From Aurantiacibacter poecillastricola (GTDB lineage Bacteria; Pseudomonadota; Alphaproteobacteria; Sphingomonadales; Sphingomonadaceae), in assembly GCF_030730945.1 (NCBI RefSeq), contig NZ_JAVAMS010000001.1:1116001-1180000 (forward strand): DNA of 64,000 nucleotides, read 5' to 3'. Both the position numbers and the translations under genes were made by a program. The notes below the pieces were generated by a model. That model was not told where the DNA came from and did no database searches. It saw only the letters and a list, made by a program, of their open reading frames with translations. The first letter of the stretch is position 1. Each line of letters starts with the position of its first letter. This document shows, piece by piece, positions 38,400-48,651 of the stretch.

Positions 38400-39659
38400 T
38401 CAGCCAAGGTCCCTGCCGACGCCGAGCAGATGCTGCTGGGCGGCAACCACCGGCAGCGGGCGGGCGAAGTGGTAGCCCTGCCCGTAATCCACGCCGAGAT
38501 CCTGCATGACGTTTCGCTCCGCCTCTGTCTCGATGCCTTCTGCCACCAGCACCGCGTCGATATCGTGGGCGAACTGCACCATGGCTGCGCTGATCGCGCG
38601 GCGCGCGGGATCCCTGTCGATATGGCGGGTGAGAACCATGTCCATCTTGAGGATGTCGGGCTGCAATTCGATGAGGTGGCGCAGGCCGGCATAGCCGGTG
38701 CCTACATCGTCAATGGCGATGCGCGCGAAGGGCTTGAGCGCGGCAATCTCGCGGGCGAGTATCCTGAAGTCTGCCACCTGCTGGTGCTCGGTAATCTCGA
38801 TCACGAGCTCAGATGTCTGGGCGTTTTCGAGTGCGGCCCGCAGCTGGCCCGAGAGAATGGTGGAAGGCGAGGCGTTGATGGCGGCGTAGACGCCCTCGGG
38901 CACCTGGCTTACCGTCTCCAGCGCGCAGCGTACCGCGGTCATTTCCAGATCGATGCCAAGCCCGGTACGCTCCGCATCCTCGAACCAGGCCTGTGGGCCC
39001 CGCTTCGTGAGATCGGGGAAGCGCGCCAGGCATTCGACGCCTACGGGATTGCCGGTTTTCAGATCATGGATCGGTTGCTGGAAGATGGTGACCGCGTGGC
39101 CATCGAGCATCGCCTTCACCCGCTCGCGCGCGTGCTGAAGTGATATGTCATTTTCGAGCGAGGTCTCGATCCGCTCGCAGGCGAGGCCGGCAAAGCTCTT
39201 CAGAATTTCGAGGTCGCGCGGATTCATGCTGCGATCGGGCTTGCGGCCCAGCGCGCAGAAACTGCCCCACACGGTTCCGTCGGCAAGGCGAAGCGGGGTG
39301 TTGATGTGACACCCCACCGGGAGGAAATCGGTGATGCCCAGCTTCTGCGTCAACGGGTGGTCGGCAGGGTCCTGGATAAGTTCGGGCAGGCGGCCATGCA
39401 GGATGTGCCAGCAATAGCTGTCCTCCCGGTCTTCCCGGAAGCCGGGGCCCATCGGTAAGTCGAGGTCGGTGCTGACATGGGTGAGCTCGCGCTGGTCGTT
39501 CTCGACATAGCGCGAGACGAAGGCGATCTCCACGCCGAGGTGCCCGCGAACGGCGCTGAGGATGCGCTCGATTCCAGGGTCGTTGACGAGTTCCTTGGAC
39601 AGCGACCGCGCCGGTGCGGTGGCAAAGTCGGGCAGTTGGAGTGCGGCGTTTCCCATCAC
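38400..39659 (-). CDS. GAF-EAL cyclic-di-GMP phosphodiesterase
   Basis: A 419-residue cytoplasmic signalling protein. An N-terminal GAF domain (~22-165) has the GHLGVEIAFVSRYVEND start and CHINTPLRLADGTVWGSFCAL end. A complete EAL domain follows (~185-410): Glu209 in VECLAR, Asn263 in AINASP, Glu288 in VIEITE, Asp317-Asp318 in IDDVGTG, Lys338, Glu374 in AEGIETEAE, and QGYHFARP at 394-401. All residues expected for Mg and c-di-GMP hydrolysis are present, so it is likely active. No GGDEF domain is fused. The signal sensed by the GAF domain is unknown. Confidence 0.9.
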   Translation of the reverse strand: MMGNAALQLPDFATAPARSLSKELVNDPGIERILSAVRGHLGVEIAFVSRYVENDQRELTHVSTDLDLPMGPGFREDREDSYCWHILHGRLPELIQDPADHPLTQKLGITDFLPVGCHINTPLRLADGTVWGSFCALGRKPDRSMNPRDLEILKSFAGLACERIETSLENDISLQHARERVKAMLDGHAVTIFQQPIHDLKTGNPVGVECLARFPDLTKRGPQAWFEDAERTGLGIDLEMTAVRCALETVSQVPEGVYAAINASPSTILSGQLRAALENAQTSELVIEITEHQQVADFRILAREIAALKPFARIAIDDVGTGYAGLRHLIELQPDILKMDMVLTRHIDRDPARRAISAAMVQFAHDIDAVLVAEGIETEAERNVMQDLGVDYGQGYHFARPLPVVAAQQHLLGVGRDLG

Positions 39660-39727
39660 GCTGCGACTATATCGAAAGGCCTAAGGGCCTCTTAACCCAA
39701 ACCCCGTGGGGCAGGGCCTCGGCAGGA

Positions 39728-40246
39728 CTAAAGGCGCAATTCGTATAGAAATTCATGGTCGCGCTGCTCGCCCACCCAGAAATCGATATCGGCGATCTTG
39801 GCGAAGCCATAGCGCTGGTAGAATCGCTGCGCGCCGAAATTCTCGCTGTAGACCGAGAGCTGGATCGCATCGCAGCCGCGCTCCCTTGCTTCGCCAAGGC
39901 ACCAGTCCATCAGCGCTGCCCCGATACCCTCTCCGGTGCGCGCGGGATCAGTGTAGAGCTGGCCGAGGCATAGCGGCGAGGTGGCGGAGGAGTGCTGCAC
40001 ATAAGGGCTGGGCTGCTTCACCTTGATGAAGCCCGTCAGCTCGCCCCCCTGCCTGTCCTGCGCCAGCTGGTGGGTGATGGCGGGATCGGCGATTTCGCCC
40101 GCGACGGCTTGGCACGAATAGACCTGCTCGAGGAAACCGGAGAGGTCTTCGGGGCGGTAGAGATGCTCGAAAGCAGCGCAGAAACTCTCACGGCCAAGGC
40201 GGGCGAGGGCTTCGGCGTCGTCCATATAAGCGGGGCGCAGGATCAT
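39728..40246 (-). CDS. GNAT-family N-acetyltransferase
   Basis: A 172-residue acetyltransferase. The acetyl-CoA loop is visible in LYTDPARTGEGIGAALMDWCL (R/Q-x-x-G-x-G/A pattern near 105-118), preceded by the beta4 strand LCLGQLYTD and followed by IQLSVYSENFGAQRFYQRYGF, the usual motif B. Substrate unknown; the layout is that of small-molecule or ribosomal-protein acetyltransferases. It lies between a MscTM-like gene and the EAL gene on the same strand. Confidence 0.85.
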   Translation of the reverse strand: MILRPAYMDDAEALARLGRESFCAAFEHLYRPEDLSGFLEQVYSCQAVAGEIADPAITHQLAQDRQGGELTGFIKVKQPSPYVQHSSATSPLCLGQLYTDPARTGEGIGAALMDWCLGEARERGCDAIQLSVYSENFGAQRFYQRYGFAKIADIDFWVGEQRDHEFLYELRL

Positions 40247-40288
40247 GACCCCGCGCCCCTTAATGCGCTTCAGCCTTTCAGGCCAGTC

Positions 40289-41530
40289 TCAGGCGCCGGG
40301 GGGAAGCGGGTCTTCCCCGGTATCGGGTTCGGGCGAGGTGCTGGTTGGCGTTGTCGTGCTGGCCGACTTCGCCTTGTCGTCCCATTCCTCCAGTTTGCGC
40401 CCGGCCCATTCGCGGCCACCGAGCCCGAAGGCGAGCGCGCCAGCCACGGCCATACCGATCACCAGCGCGCTGAAGGCGGTCTCGGTGATGATGTCGCCGA
40501 CGCCGGTATAGCTAAGGCCCATGAAGGTGAAGATGATGATTGTCGCCCATTTCACGATCGACGAAGCCATGCCGCTCTCGCCCGCACCGCCGATGAGGCG
40601 GGCAAGCAGGCGGGCGATGAAGAAGCCAGCCACGATCACGACCGCGCCGAACACCACGCGCCCGCCAAGCTCCAGCACTGCATCGAGGATCGCGGTAAGC
40701 TCGGGAAAGCCGAGCAGGCGAGTCGCGGCGATGGCGAAGAACAGGATGATCGCCACCTGCACCACGCGCGCGATGATCGAGGATGCGCTGGTGCCGGTCG
40801 GCAGCACCCCGCTGCTCGACAGCGCGCGGTCAACGCCGAGGCCGGGCAGCACTTCCTTAATCAGCTGAACGACGAAGCGGCTGACGAGATAGCCGATGCC
40901 GAGTAGCAGCGCGGCACCGATGATGCGCGGAATGGCCTCGAGGATCAGCGCCAGCATGTCGCTGGCGGGTTCGGACACGCTTTCCAGACTCAGCGCTTCC
41001 AGCGCCATGATCGAGACGAAGATGACGATGATCGCATAGAGGATGGTGCCGATCGTCTTGGACAGGCGCGAATTGCCCGTCAGCGTTTCCGCCCCGCCGC
41101 GGTTTACCCATTTATCGAAATCCACCGTGTCGAGCGCGGTGACCGTCAGATCACGCACGATCTTGGCCACCATCAGGCCGATGAAGAAGATCAGCGCCGC
41201 CCCGATCAGATTGGGAATGAAATCCATGATGTCGTCGAGCAGTGTGGTGACGGGCTGCATCACGCCGCCAAGGTTGAACACCTGCAGGATCGCCAACAGG
41301 CCCAGCAACCAGATCAGCAGCGAGACGATCCGCCCCAGCTGGTAGCCGAGGCTCTCACCCGAGGTTGTGTGGTGCTTGAGAAAACCGACATTGTCGACGA
41401 GCTTAGCAAAGGCCCACTTGGCGGCCTTGGCGAGCAGCCATGTGACCAGCAGGATCACCAGCGCAAGGCCGATCCTTTCGAGAATGTCCATCGCAAGATT
41501 GGGATCGAATTGGCGGTTTCCAAAGCTCAT
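40289..41530 (-). CDS. mechanosensitive-channel-like protein with conserved TM-helix repeats
   Basis: A 413-residue membrane protein with at least ten helices built from repeats of the MscTM type (PF05552): ILVLVTWLLAKAAKWAF-like first helix, then repeated pairs such as DFIPNLIGAALIFFIGLMVA near 105 and AIPRIIGAALLLGIGYLVSR near 205, plus VVFGAVVIVAGFFIARLLA near 300. This repetition marks the YjbO-like conserved TM-helix family rather than MscS. The C-terminus is a Thr/Pro/Asp tail. It may gate small solutes; function is unproven. Confidence 0.78.
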   Translation of the reverse strand: MSFGNRQFDPNLAMDILERIGLALVILLVTWLLAKAAKWAFAKLVDNVGFLKHHTTSGESLGYQLGRIVSLLIWLLGLLAILQVFNLGGVMQPVTTLLDDIMDFIPNLIGAALIFFIGLMVAKIVRDLTVTALDTVDFDKWVNRGGAETLTGNSRLSKTIGTILYAIIVIFVSIMALEALSLESVSEPASDMLALILEAIPRIIGAALLLGIGYLVSRFVVQLIKEVLPGLGVDRALSSSGVLPTGTSASSIIARVVQVAIILFFAIAATRLLGFPELTAILDAVLELGGRVVFGAVVIVAGFFIARLLARLIGGAGESGMASSIVKWATIIIFTFMGLSYTGVGDIITETAFSALVIGMAVAGALAFGLGGREWAGRKLEEWDDKAKSASTTTPTSTSPEPDTGEDPLPPGA

Positions 41531-41647
41531 TTGCTTGCCCCCCTGTTGGTGCGAGTCGAGTCCGCGAGGAGGAAATTAACATAAAATTGCCGACCGGGCT
41601 AAAAGCACGCCATATCGGCGGCCGTGCGCCGCCTGCGAGGGCAATTT

Positions 41648-42541
41648 TCAGGAAAACTTGTCCAGCTTGCGTTCGCCAAAGCGCATCCGACTCTCCAGGT
41701 GGCCGCGCAGCGCGGCATAGAACGCCTCGAGGAATTCGCGCTCGTCGCCCGCACCTGGCTCCCACCCGATCTTCCTGGCGATGGCCGCTGCCACTTCCTG
41801 CAGCGCTTCGGGCCGGTCCTGCCGTAATACGCTCTCGAGAACCTGCAATTCATGCTCGCCGTAGACGGAGAGTTCCTGCTCCCCGAAATGGTAGACCCGG
41901 CTCCTGTCGGGGGCGAGAGACATGGCTTCCTCCAGCTTTGCCTTGGGGGTTTCCACCACCCAGGTGCCCGCGACGAGATCGCCTGCGCGAAGTGCGTCCT
42001 TGTTGAAGAAGGGGAACAGCAGGAACAGCATCAGCCAGGCGAACAGCGCCCAGCCCGATACGCCGATTTCCGAACCTCCGCCAAAGGCGATCACCAGCAG
42101 GTAGGCGATGGGCAGAATTACCTCGATATCGCGCACCAGGTTGCGGGCGATCACCATCTCGGCGGTAAGCCGCCCGCCATCGCGGGCCGCCACGCGCAGG
42201 CCAACCGTGCGCTTGCCCGGCGTCGCCCCGCGCGGGCCCAGTTCGAACCAGAGAAAGTAGCCGTAGCGCGCGAGGAACAGCACCAGGATCATCACGATCG
42301 ACAGCAGGTTGAAGATCGGGCCCGCATCGCTTTCCGCACCAATATCGAACAGGCTCAATCCAACTGCCGAGAACAGCACAATAATGGCGATCAGACCGAA
42401 GACGATGATCATAAGATCGAGGATCAGCGCACCGGCACGCGCGCCGCGGCTGCCCACGGTGAGCGGCAGGGCCAACCCCTCGGGCGTTACCAGCGTGCGC
42501 GCCCGGCGTGCGAGATCGGCGCGAAGGGCGAGGCGGCTCAC
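41648..42541 (-). CDS. RDD-family membrane protein
   Basis: A 297-residue membrane protein with the RDD domain (Arg-Asp-Asp pattern GARAGALILDLMIIVFGL near residue 30, then ELGPRGATPGKRTVGLRV and NLVRDIEVILP). Four or so helices are followed by a soluble tail. Start GTG at 42541 overlaps the SpoIIM-like stop by four bases (GTGA); the frame stays open far upstream but that is the shadow of the neighbour. It is last in the DUF4129-DUF4350-MoxR-DUF58-SpoIIM-RDD operon. Its role is unknown. Confidence 0.82.
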   Translation of the reverse strand: MSRLALRADLARRARTLVTPEGLALPLTVGSRGARAGALILDLMIIVFGLIAIIVLFSAVGLSLFDIGAESDAGPIFNLLSIVMILVLFLARYGYFLWFELGPRGATPGKRTVGLRVAARDGGRLTAEMVIARNLVRDIEVILPIAYLLVIAFGGGSEIGVSGWALFAWLMLFLLFPFFNKDALRAGDLVAGTWVVETPKAKLEEAMSLAPDRSRVYHFGEQELSVYGEHELQVLESVLRQDRPEALQEVAAAIARKIGWEPGAGDEREFLEAFYAALRGHLESRMRFGERKLDKFS

Positions 42542-43584
42542 GTGTCGTGCTCCCGCGGGGCGGGCGCGAAGGCGAAGTAGATGACCCACAGGGCAAGCAT
42601 GCCTCCGCCGATGGCGAAGCGTGACGGCGTGTCGCCCACCAGCTGCCGGGCATAGCCCTCCAGCAGGCCTGCGATGATCAGCATGATGGTGCAGCCCGCC
42701 ATGACTTGCGCGGCGCGCACGCCAGCGCTCTGCATGGCCGCCAGGATCGAGCGATCGCCCGGAAAGGCCATGCTGCGCCCCACATGCAGCCCCGCCGCGC
42801 CTGACAGCAGGATCGCGCCAAGCTCTGTCGTGCCATGGACGGAGATCCAGGCGGCAAAGTCGATGCCTAGACTGGCTTCGGCGAATACCCAGTACATCGC
42901 TCCCAGCAAGGCGAGATTGTAGACCAGCAGCAGCAAGGTCGGGATCCCGAAGAAGAAACCCAGCGCGAAGGCCATGATGCACACGCCGGTATTGTTGGAA
43001 AACAGGTAAGTGGCGAATACGCCCAGCCCGTCCGCCTCTGCCGTACCCAGCGTCTGGCGCAAGGTTTCCGGATCGGCGCCGGGGCCGCGGCCGCCCGCCA
43101 TCTCGCCGGGGACCAGCGAATAATACCAGTTCTCTTCCTGCTCCACGAGTAGCCAGCCTACCAGCGTGCCCGCCACCATCACCGCGAGCACGATGCAGAT
43201 GTCGAGCCAGATTGCGCGCACTGACGCGCTCCACCCGCCACCGAGGAACCGGCGCAGCCAGCCGCCAAGCCCGATGCGCGGGCCGTAGACCTGGAACCAC
43301 GCCCGGCGCACCAGCGCCTCGAGATAGTCAAGCGTCGCGGCATCGAGCGAAGTCTCGCGCGCCACTGCGAGACTGGAGGCAGTCTTGCGGTAAAGCACGG
43401 GCAGGTCGAGCAGGTCCTCGTCGCTGATCCGCCCCGGGCGGTTCTTCTCCAGCGCGGTGACGATGGCGTCGAGGCGCTTCCAGTCCATCTCGCGCTCCAG
43501 CCGGAAGCGGTCAGAGCGCAGGGACGCGGCCTCGATATCGGCGGGCGGCTCGATCTCCGCTTTCCTGAACAGGGCAAGCACCAT
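42538..43584 (-). CDS. SpoIIM-like membrane protein
   Basis: A 348-residue protein of the stage II sporulation M family in a non-sporulating lineage. An N-terminal cytosolic helical part is followed by four to six helices with FATYLFSNNTGVCIMAFALG, ISVHGTTELGAILLSGAAGL and a GDTPSRFAIGG loop, all conserved in SpoIIM family proteins. The ATG at 43584 overlaps the DUF58 stop (TGATG), and it overlaps the RDD gene by four bases. Function outside sporulation is unknown, probably envelope-related. Confidence 0.85.
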   Translation of the reverse strand: MVLALFRKAEIEPPADIEAASLRSDRFRLEREMDWKRLDAIVTALEKNRPGRISDEDLLDLPVLYRKTASSLAVARETSLDAATLDYLEALVRRAWFQVYGPRIGLGGWLRRFLGGGWSASVRAIWLDICIVLAVMVAGTLVGWLLVEQEENWYYSLVPGEMAGGRGPGADPETLRQTLGTAEADGLGVFATYLFSNNTGVCIMAFALGFFFGIPTLLLLVYNLALLGAMYWVFAEASLGIDFAAWISVHGTTELGAILLSGAAGLHVGRSMAFPGDRSILAAMQSAGVRAAQVMAGCTIMLIIAGLLEGYARQLVGDTPSRFAIGGGMLALWVIYFAFAPAPREHDT

Positions 43585-44945
43585 CAGCCGATCGCCTCCG
43601 CCCGCTTGGTTTCGAGGTAGAGGTCGATCAGCCGGTAGCCGATGGCATCGTGCCGCGCCTCGATCACGTTGACGCCCAGACGTTTCAGGCGCGTGAGCAC
43701 CAGTTGCCGCTGCCGCGCGAGCGAATCGGCGCCCACGGCCACGGCGATGTCGCCCATGGTCTCGGGCTCGGTGGCGGAGAGGTCTTCCAGTTCGGTGTCC
43801 ACCATCGTAACGAAGATGACAAGGTGGTGGCGCAGCAGCCGCTCCACGCTCTCCACCATCAGCTGGGCGGAGGTCGGGTCGGCGAAATCGGAGAACAGGA
43901 CGATAAGGGAGCGGCGCTTCAGTCGCGCTGTCAGCGTGGCGAGCGCCAGCGTGAAATTGGGCTCGCGCGCGGTGTAGTCGAGATTCGCGGCGGCGCTTTG
44001 CAGGCGGTGGAAGGCTCTTGTGTCGTTGATGAATGGCGTCATCACCTGCGGCTTGTCGGCGAACCCGAACAGGCTCACCCTGTCGCCGCCCTTCAGCGCG
44101 ACATAGGCGGCCATCAGCGCGGCAGAGACGGCGCGGTCGATGCGCGGCAGGCCGTCCACCGGCTCGATCATCGATTGCCCGCAATCGAAGGCGAAGACGA
44201 TCTGGTTGTCGCGCTCGGCCTCGTTCTCGCGGGCGTAGAGCGCGGTGTGGCGAGCGCTGGCCTTCCAGTCGATGCGGCGGCGGTCCATGCCGGGCTCGTA
44301 TTCCGAGAGCGCCTCGAACTGCGTGCCTTCGCCGCGGATGCGCCGGGCGACGAGGCCGAACTGGCTGTCACGCAGAAAGGCCTGCAGGGTGGGAGAGCGT
44401 ACCGGCGAAAGATCGGGCCAGACGCGGATGCGCGCATCGAGGGCCACGTGTTCCTGCCGCGCGGCGAGGCCCAGCGGGCCGGTCCAGCGCAGCCAGAGAT
44501 CGTGCAATTCGCCGGGCCCGCGCCGCACCGGCACCGCCTTGCCGGCGCCTGCGAATTTGCCTGCCTCTCCTGCCGGTTCGAGTTCGAAGCGCGCTGTTCC
44601 TCGCTCACCCAGCCGTGCCTCGAAACCGATTGCGGCCTCGGGCAGGGCGGCGTCGCCGTCGCGATCCATCGCGGCCTCGACCCGGATCGCGCAGGGCTGG
44701 CCGACCTCGGCATCGGAGGGGACGAAGTAGTCGAGCGAGAGGAGCCTGCCTGCCATCCAGCCATCGAGAAGGGCGAGCAGCAGCAACGTCAGCGCCGCAG
44801 CGGGAGCGACGATCCATGCGGAAGGCGCGGTCGCGGCTATCACCACGGCCACGGGGGCGAGGAGGGTCAGCAGCACCAGCGTGCGCGCGGTTGGCACGAT
44901 GGGGATTGTCGGCAGACGGGCCAGCAGGGCGCTGAGGGCGTTCAC
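43584..44945 (-). CDS. DUF58 protein with vWA-like fold
   Basis: A 453-residue protein: two N-terminal membrane helices (~20-60), a beta-rich region and the DUF58 core. The signature YEPGMDRRRIDWKASARHTALYAREN near 215 and the vWA-like metal-site segment FAFDCGQSM near 255 are clear. The MoxR partner upstream is usual for this family, which is thought to work with MoxR ATPases as a chaperone for membrane or periplasmic complexes. Start GTG at 44945. It is separated from moxR by a palindromic repeat instead of the overlap seen at other junctions. Confidence 0.87.
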   Translation of the reverse strand: MNALSALLARLPTIPIVPTARTLVLLTLLAPVAVVIAATAPSAWIVAPAAALTLLLLALLDGWMAGRLLSLDYFVPSDAEVGQPCAIRVEAAMDRDGDAALPEAAIGFEARLGERGTARFELEPAGEAGKFAGAGKAVPVRRGPGELHDLWLRWTGPLGLAARQEHVALDARIRVWPDLSPVRSPTLQAFLRDSQFGLVARRIRGEGTQFEALSEYEPGMDRRRIDWKASARHTALYARENEAERDNQIVFAFDCGQSMIEPVDGLPRIDRAVSAALMAAYVALKGGDRVSLFGFADKPQVMTPFINDTRAFHRLQSAAANLDYTAREPNFTLALATLTARLKRRSLIVLFSDFADPTSAQLMVESVERLLRHHLVIFVTMVDTELEDLSATEPETMGDIAVAVGADSLARQRQLVLTRLKRLGVNVIEARHDAIGYRLIDLYLETKRAEAIG

Positions 44946-44955
44946 GCGCTAAATC

Positions 44956-45163
44956 CTCCCCGTCGCGCAGCGATGGGGAGGGGGACCGCTCGCGAAGCGA
45001 GTGGTGGAGGGGCACGGCGCTCCCGCCCCTCCGTCACGTCGCTTGCAGCGACGCGCCACCTCCCCATGCCTGCGGCACAGGGAGGATATTCGGTGCAGCG
45101 ACACCCCTGCCACGCCGCCGCTGGCGACGCGCCACCTCCTCATGCCTGCGGCACAGGGATGAT
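44956..45163. repeat. palindromic intergenic repeat element within the MoxR-DUF58 operon
   Basis: The 233-base gap between moxR and DUF58 contains a hairpin CTCCCCGTCGC/GCGATGGGGAG (44956-44980), a second one around CTCGC-GAA-GCGAG (44989-45001), and a 40-base direct repeat with two mismatches at 45048-45087 and 45124-45163 (core CATGCCTGCGGCACAGGGA). This is the look of interspersed REP/MITE-like repeats of sphingomonad genomes. No open frame is credible here. Confidence 0.75.
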
Positions 45164-45178
45164 TAAGGCGGGCCTCGA

Positions 45179-46137
<959 letters not shown>

Positions 46138-46141
<4 letters not shown>

Positions 46142-47391
46142 TCCTTCACAGTCCTTTCCAGGTCCCGCAGCCCTTGTGCGGCGCGGATGATGTCTCGAGG
46201 TTTGTCCGCCGCGCGCAGGTTGCTCGCAAGGCGGGAGAAGGGCGGTCCGTCATGGCCCCGGCGGGCGAGGGCGCGGTCGATCGCCTCTTCGCGCGAACCG
46301 GTCTCGGCATGGCGCAGGCCGAGCGCGGCGGCAATGCGGCGGCCGACCATGTCCTCATACGGCGCCTTGAGGAGGTGCCAGCGCTTTACCCGCTCCACCA
46401 GCGCGGCGCCGTTCCGCGCCAGCTGGCGCTTCCCCTGCGCCATGGCGGGCTCTTCCGCCACCGCCGGGCCGAAGCGGCGGAAGGCGCGCCAGCCGATCAC
46501 CAGCGCGGCCAGCAGCAGGCACAGCGTCGCGGCGAGGAAAGGCGGGCGGAAGGCGAGCGTCAGCAGGTTCGCCGCGCTGCCGAGCCCGTTCAGCGTAAGG
46601 TCGAAACGGATGGGCAGGTCCTCACCCTCCATTGCGCGTTCGACGAGCGTTACCGCCATCGCAGCCCGTTCGCGATCGGCAAGGCCGTGATTGTTGAGAA
46701 GGTCGGGTTCGAACACCACGACCACGGGCCAGGGTTCGAAACCGTCCTCATCGATGGGGGGCAGCACTTCTGCGGCCAGTACGTCGCCCTCGCTGTCCAC
46801 CAGCAGCGGGCGCATGGTGTTCAGGGAATCGCCGACCAGCGCCTGGACAGTGTCGCTCACCGGCAGCGCGCCGCTCGCCCCCAGGCCTTGCCATCCGCCC
46901 GTCCGCCCGATGGCAAGTCGCGTGCCTTCCGCAATCGCGAGATTGCCGAACCATTCGGGCGAGCTGGCATTTGCAAGGACGACCCAGCCCTTTTTGCTCT
47001 CGATGCCGGGCGCCGGGGGCACCGGCATGGCGAACCATTTGGGCAGGATCAGCAGGGTCGGGCCGTTGCCGTCCGCGATGCGCTGCTCGATGATCGCGTC
47101 GAGTTCCTCGCCATCGGTCCACAATGGCGGGGTGAGAACCTGAAGCCCGTAATCCTCCAGCGAACCCTGATTGCGCGAGAGCGATACGTCGTGCCCGGTC
47201 GCCTCCAGCAAGGTGACGAGGCCGGAATAGCCGTTCAGCCCGTTTCCGCTCGCATGGCCGCCGCCGTCGCGCTCGCTTCCCCCCGTCCAGCCCTGTCCCA
47301 GAGCGTAGAGGAACAGCAGGAAAGCCAGCGCGCCCACCAGCAGCAGGACCAGCACGATGCGCGGATCGAAAGGGTTGGCGCGCCGGCTCAT
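46138..47391 (-). CDS. DUF4350 membrane protein
   Basis: A 417-residue protein with an N-terminal helix (IVLVLLLVGALAFLLFLYAL, 11-30), a periplasmic domain resembling the DUF4350 fold (NGYSGLVTLLEATGHDVSLSR; LLILPKWFAMP), a second helix near 285 (FLAATLCLLLAALVIGWRAF) and a cytosolic C-terminal helix bundle. Proteins like this accompany MoxR/DUF58 pairs. It overlaps DUF4129 and MoxR genes by four bases each. No enzymatic motif is visible. Confidence 0.78.
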
Positions 47392-48065
47392 GCAGCAGCC
47401 GCGCTTCGCGAGAGCGAGGATTCGACGCGGGCGAAATCGGCATAGGCAGCCCGGGCGGCCTGCCAGTCGCCTTCGTCCAGATGTCCCAGGGCGAACAGGC
47501 TGCGTTCAACCGGGGCGGCAATCAGCGCGAAGGCTGCGCGCGCCGCTTCGGGCAGGCGCGGTTCGGCGGCGAGTTCGCGCGCGGTGCTGGAGGGCTCGAC
47601 AAGGCCGGGCCGCGCCTCCGCGATCTGGGCGACGGAGCGTTTCAGGAGGAGGTGCGTCGCCTCGTCGAAATTGCCTGCCGCCGCCAGCCTGTCGGCCTCT
47701 TCCAGCAGGGCCAGCGCCTCGTGCTGCTCGGGCGCCCAGCTTTCCTCCGTGCCGGTGCCGCTGGCCTTGCCTCTAGGTTTCGGGCCGAAGGTGCGGAACA
47801 GGAACCACGCGGCGAGCAGCACCGCCAGGCCGAGCAGCACCCAGCTGAGGACAGGCCAGCTCTCGACCAGGAGGCGCAACAGCGGCGCGAACAATTCGCC
47901 GAGCCATTCGAGGAAGCGGGTCAGCCAGTCGGGCGGCTGCTCCTCCTGCTCGGGCAGGTTGACGGGGGCGAACTGGATATCCTCGTCACGCCGCAGCTCG
48001 CGCCACGCCGATGCGAAGTCTTCCCCCCTGGCAGGTGGCGCTGCAGTACCCTGACCCGTCGTCAC
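47388..48065 (-). CDS. DUF4129-like membrane protein
   Basis: A 225-residue protein with one or two central helices (LLVESWPVLSWVLLGLAVLLAAWFL, ~63-90) and a C-terminal helical domain with ALALLEEADRLAAAGNFDEATHLLLKRSV and PSSTARELA, the DUF4129 pattern. It is the first gene of the operon and overlaps the DUF4350 gene by four bases. Transglutaminase-like proteins often carry this domain as a tail; here it stands alone. Confidence 0.7.
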   Translation of the reverse strand: MTTGQGTAAPPARGEDFASAWRELRRDEDIQFAPVNLPEQEEQPPDWLTRFLEWLGELFAPLLRLLVESWPVLSWVLLGLAVLLAAWFLFRTFGPKPRGKASGTGTEESWAPEQHEALALLEEADRLAAAGNFDEATHLLLKRSVAQIAEARPGLVEPSSTARELAAEPRLPEAARAAFALIAAPVERSLFALGHLDEGDWQAARAAYADFARVESSLSRSAAAA

Positions 48066-48163
48066 GCTGTCTAGGTTGCACGGGCGGGGGGCGGACGCAA
48101 TGCGTTAAAAACCCTTGCATGCTTAACGCCAGGCAAACCCGCCGAAGGGTAGTGGGCGCCATG

Positions 48164-48649
48164 TCAGGCGTGCTTGAGGCGGAGCCCCATGCACTGGCTG
48201 AAATCGTCGATCACGTAATCGGCATAGGCCTCGCAAGGGGTGAAGCCGTGCTTTGCATAGAGGCGCAAGGCAGGCTCGAAAACCGCGTGGCGACCGGTTT
48301 CGAGGCCGAGCCATGTCAGGCCCTCCTCGCGGGCCGCGTCAATCAGGTGAAGCAGCATCGCCTCTCCCGCGCCGCGCCCGCGATAGGCCTCGCTCGCCCG
48401 CATCGACTTGATCTCGCCCCTGCCGTCTCCCAGCCGCTTCAGTGCGCCGACGGCGGCCAGCCGGCCCTCGTGCCGCGCTGCATGGAAGGTGACGCCGGGC
48501 TCCTTGAGGCGCGTCGCATCCAGCGCGTGGACCTTGCAGGCCGGAGAGCAGCGATGCATCTCCTCCAGGTGATGGTCGAGCAGCGCGAGCACTTCGGGAT
48601 CCCGAAGGGGGTCGGGCGCGATGGTGAAGGCTTCGGGCGGCAGGCGCAC
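48164..48649 (-). CDS. GNAT-family N-acetyltransferase
   Basis: A 161-residue acetyltransferase. The acetyl-CoA binding motif is MRASEAYRGRGAGEAMLLHL (near 82-101), followed by LTWLGLETGRHAVFEPALRLYAKHGF, the usual C-terminal motif. The GTG at 48649, with an AGAGG ribosome site, starts two bases after the pheA stop; the frame continues into pheA but that part is shadow. Substrate unknown. Probably co-transcribed with pheA. Confidence 0.82.
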   Translation of the reverse strand: MRLPPEAFTIAPDPLRDPEVLALLDHHLEEMHRCSPACKVHALDATRLKEPGVTFHAARHEGRLAAVGALKRLGDGRGEIKSMRASEAYRGRGAGEAMLLHLIDAAREEGLTWLGLETGRHAVFEPALRLYAKHGFTPCEAYADYVIDDFSQCMGLRLKHA

Positions 48650-48651
48650 TG

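Noticed and set aside
42542..43300. Long N-terminal extension of the RDD protein
   Set aside because: Shadow of the SpoIIM gene; the GTGA overlap at 42541 explains the true start.
44946..45178. Small gene or insertion sequence in the moxR-DUF58 gap
   Set aside because: No transposase or credible frame and no target duplication; the content is short palindromes and a direct repeat.
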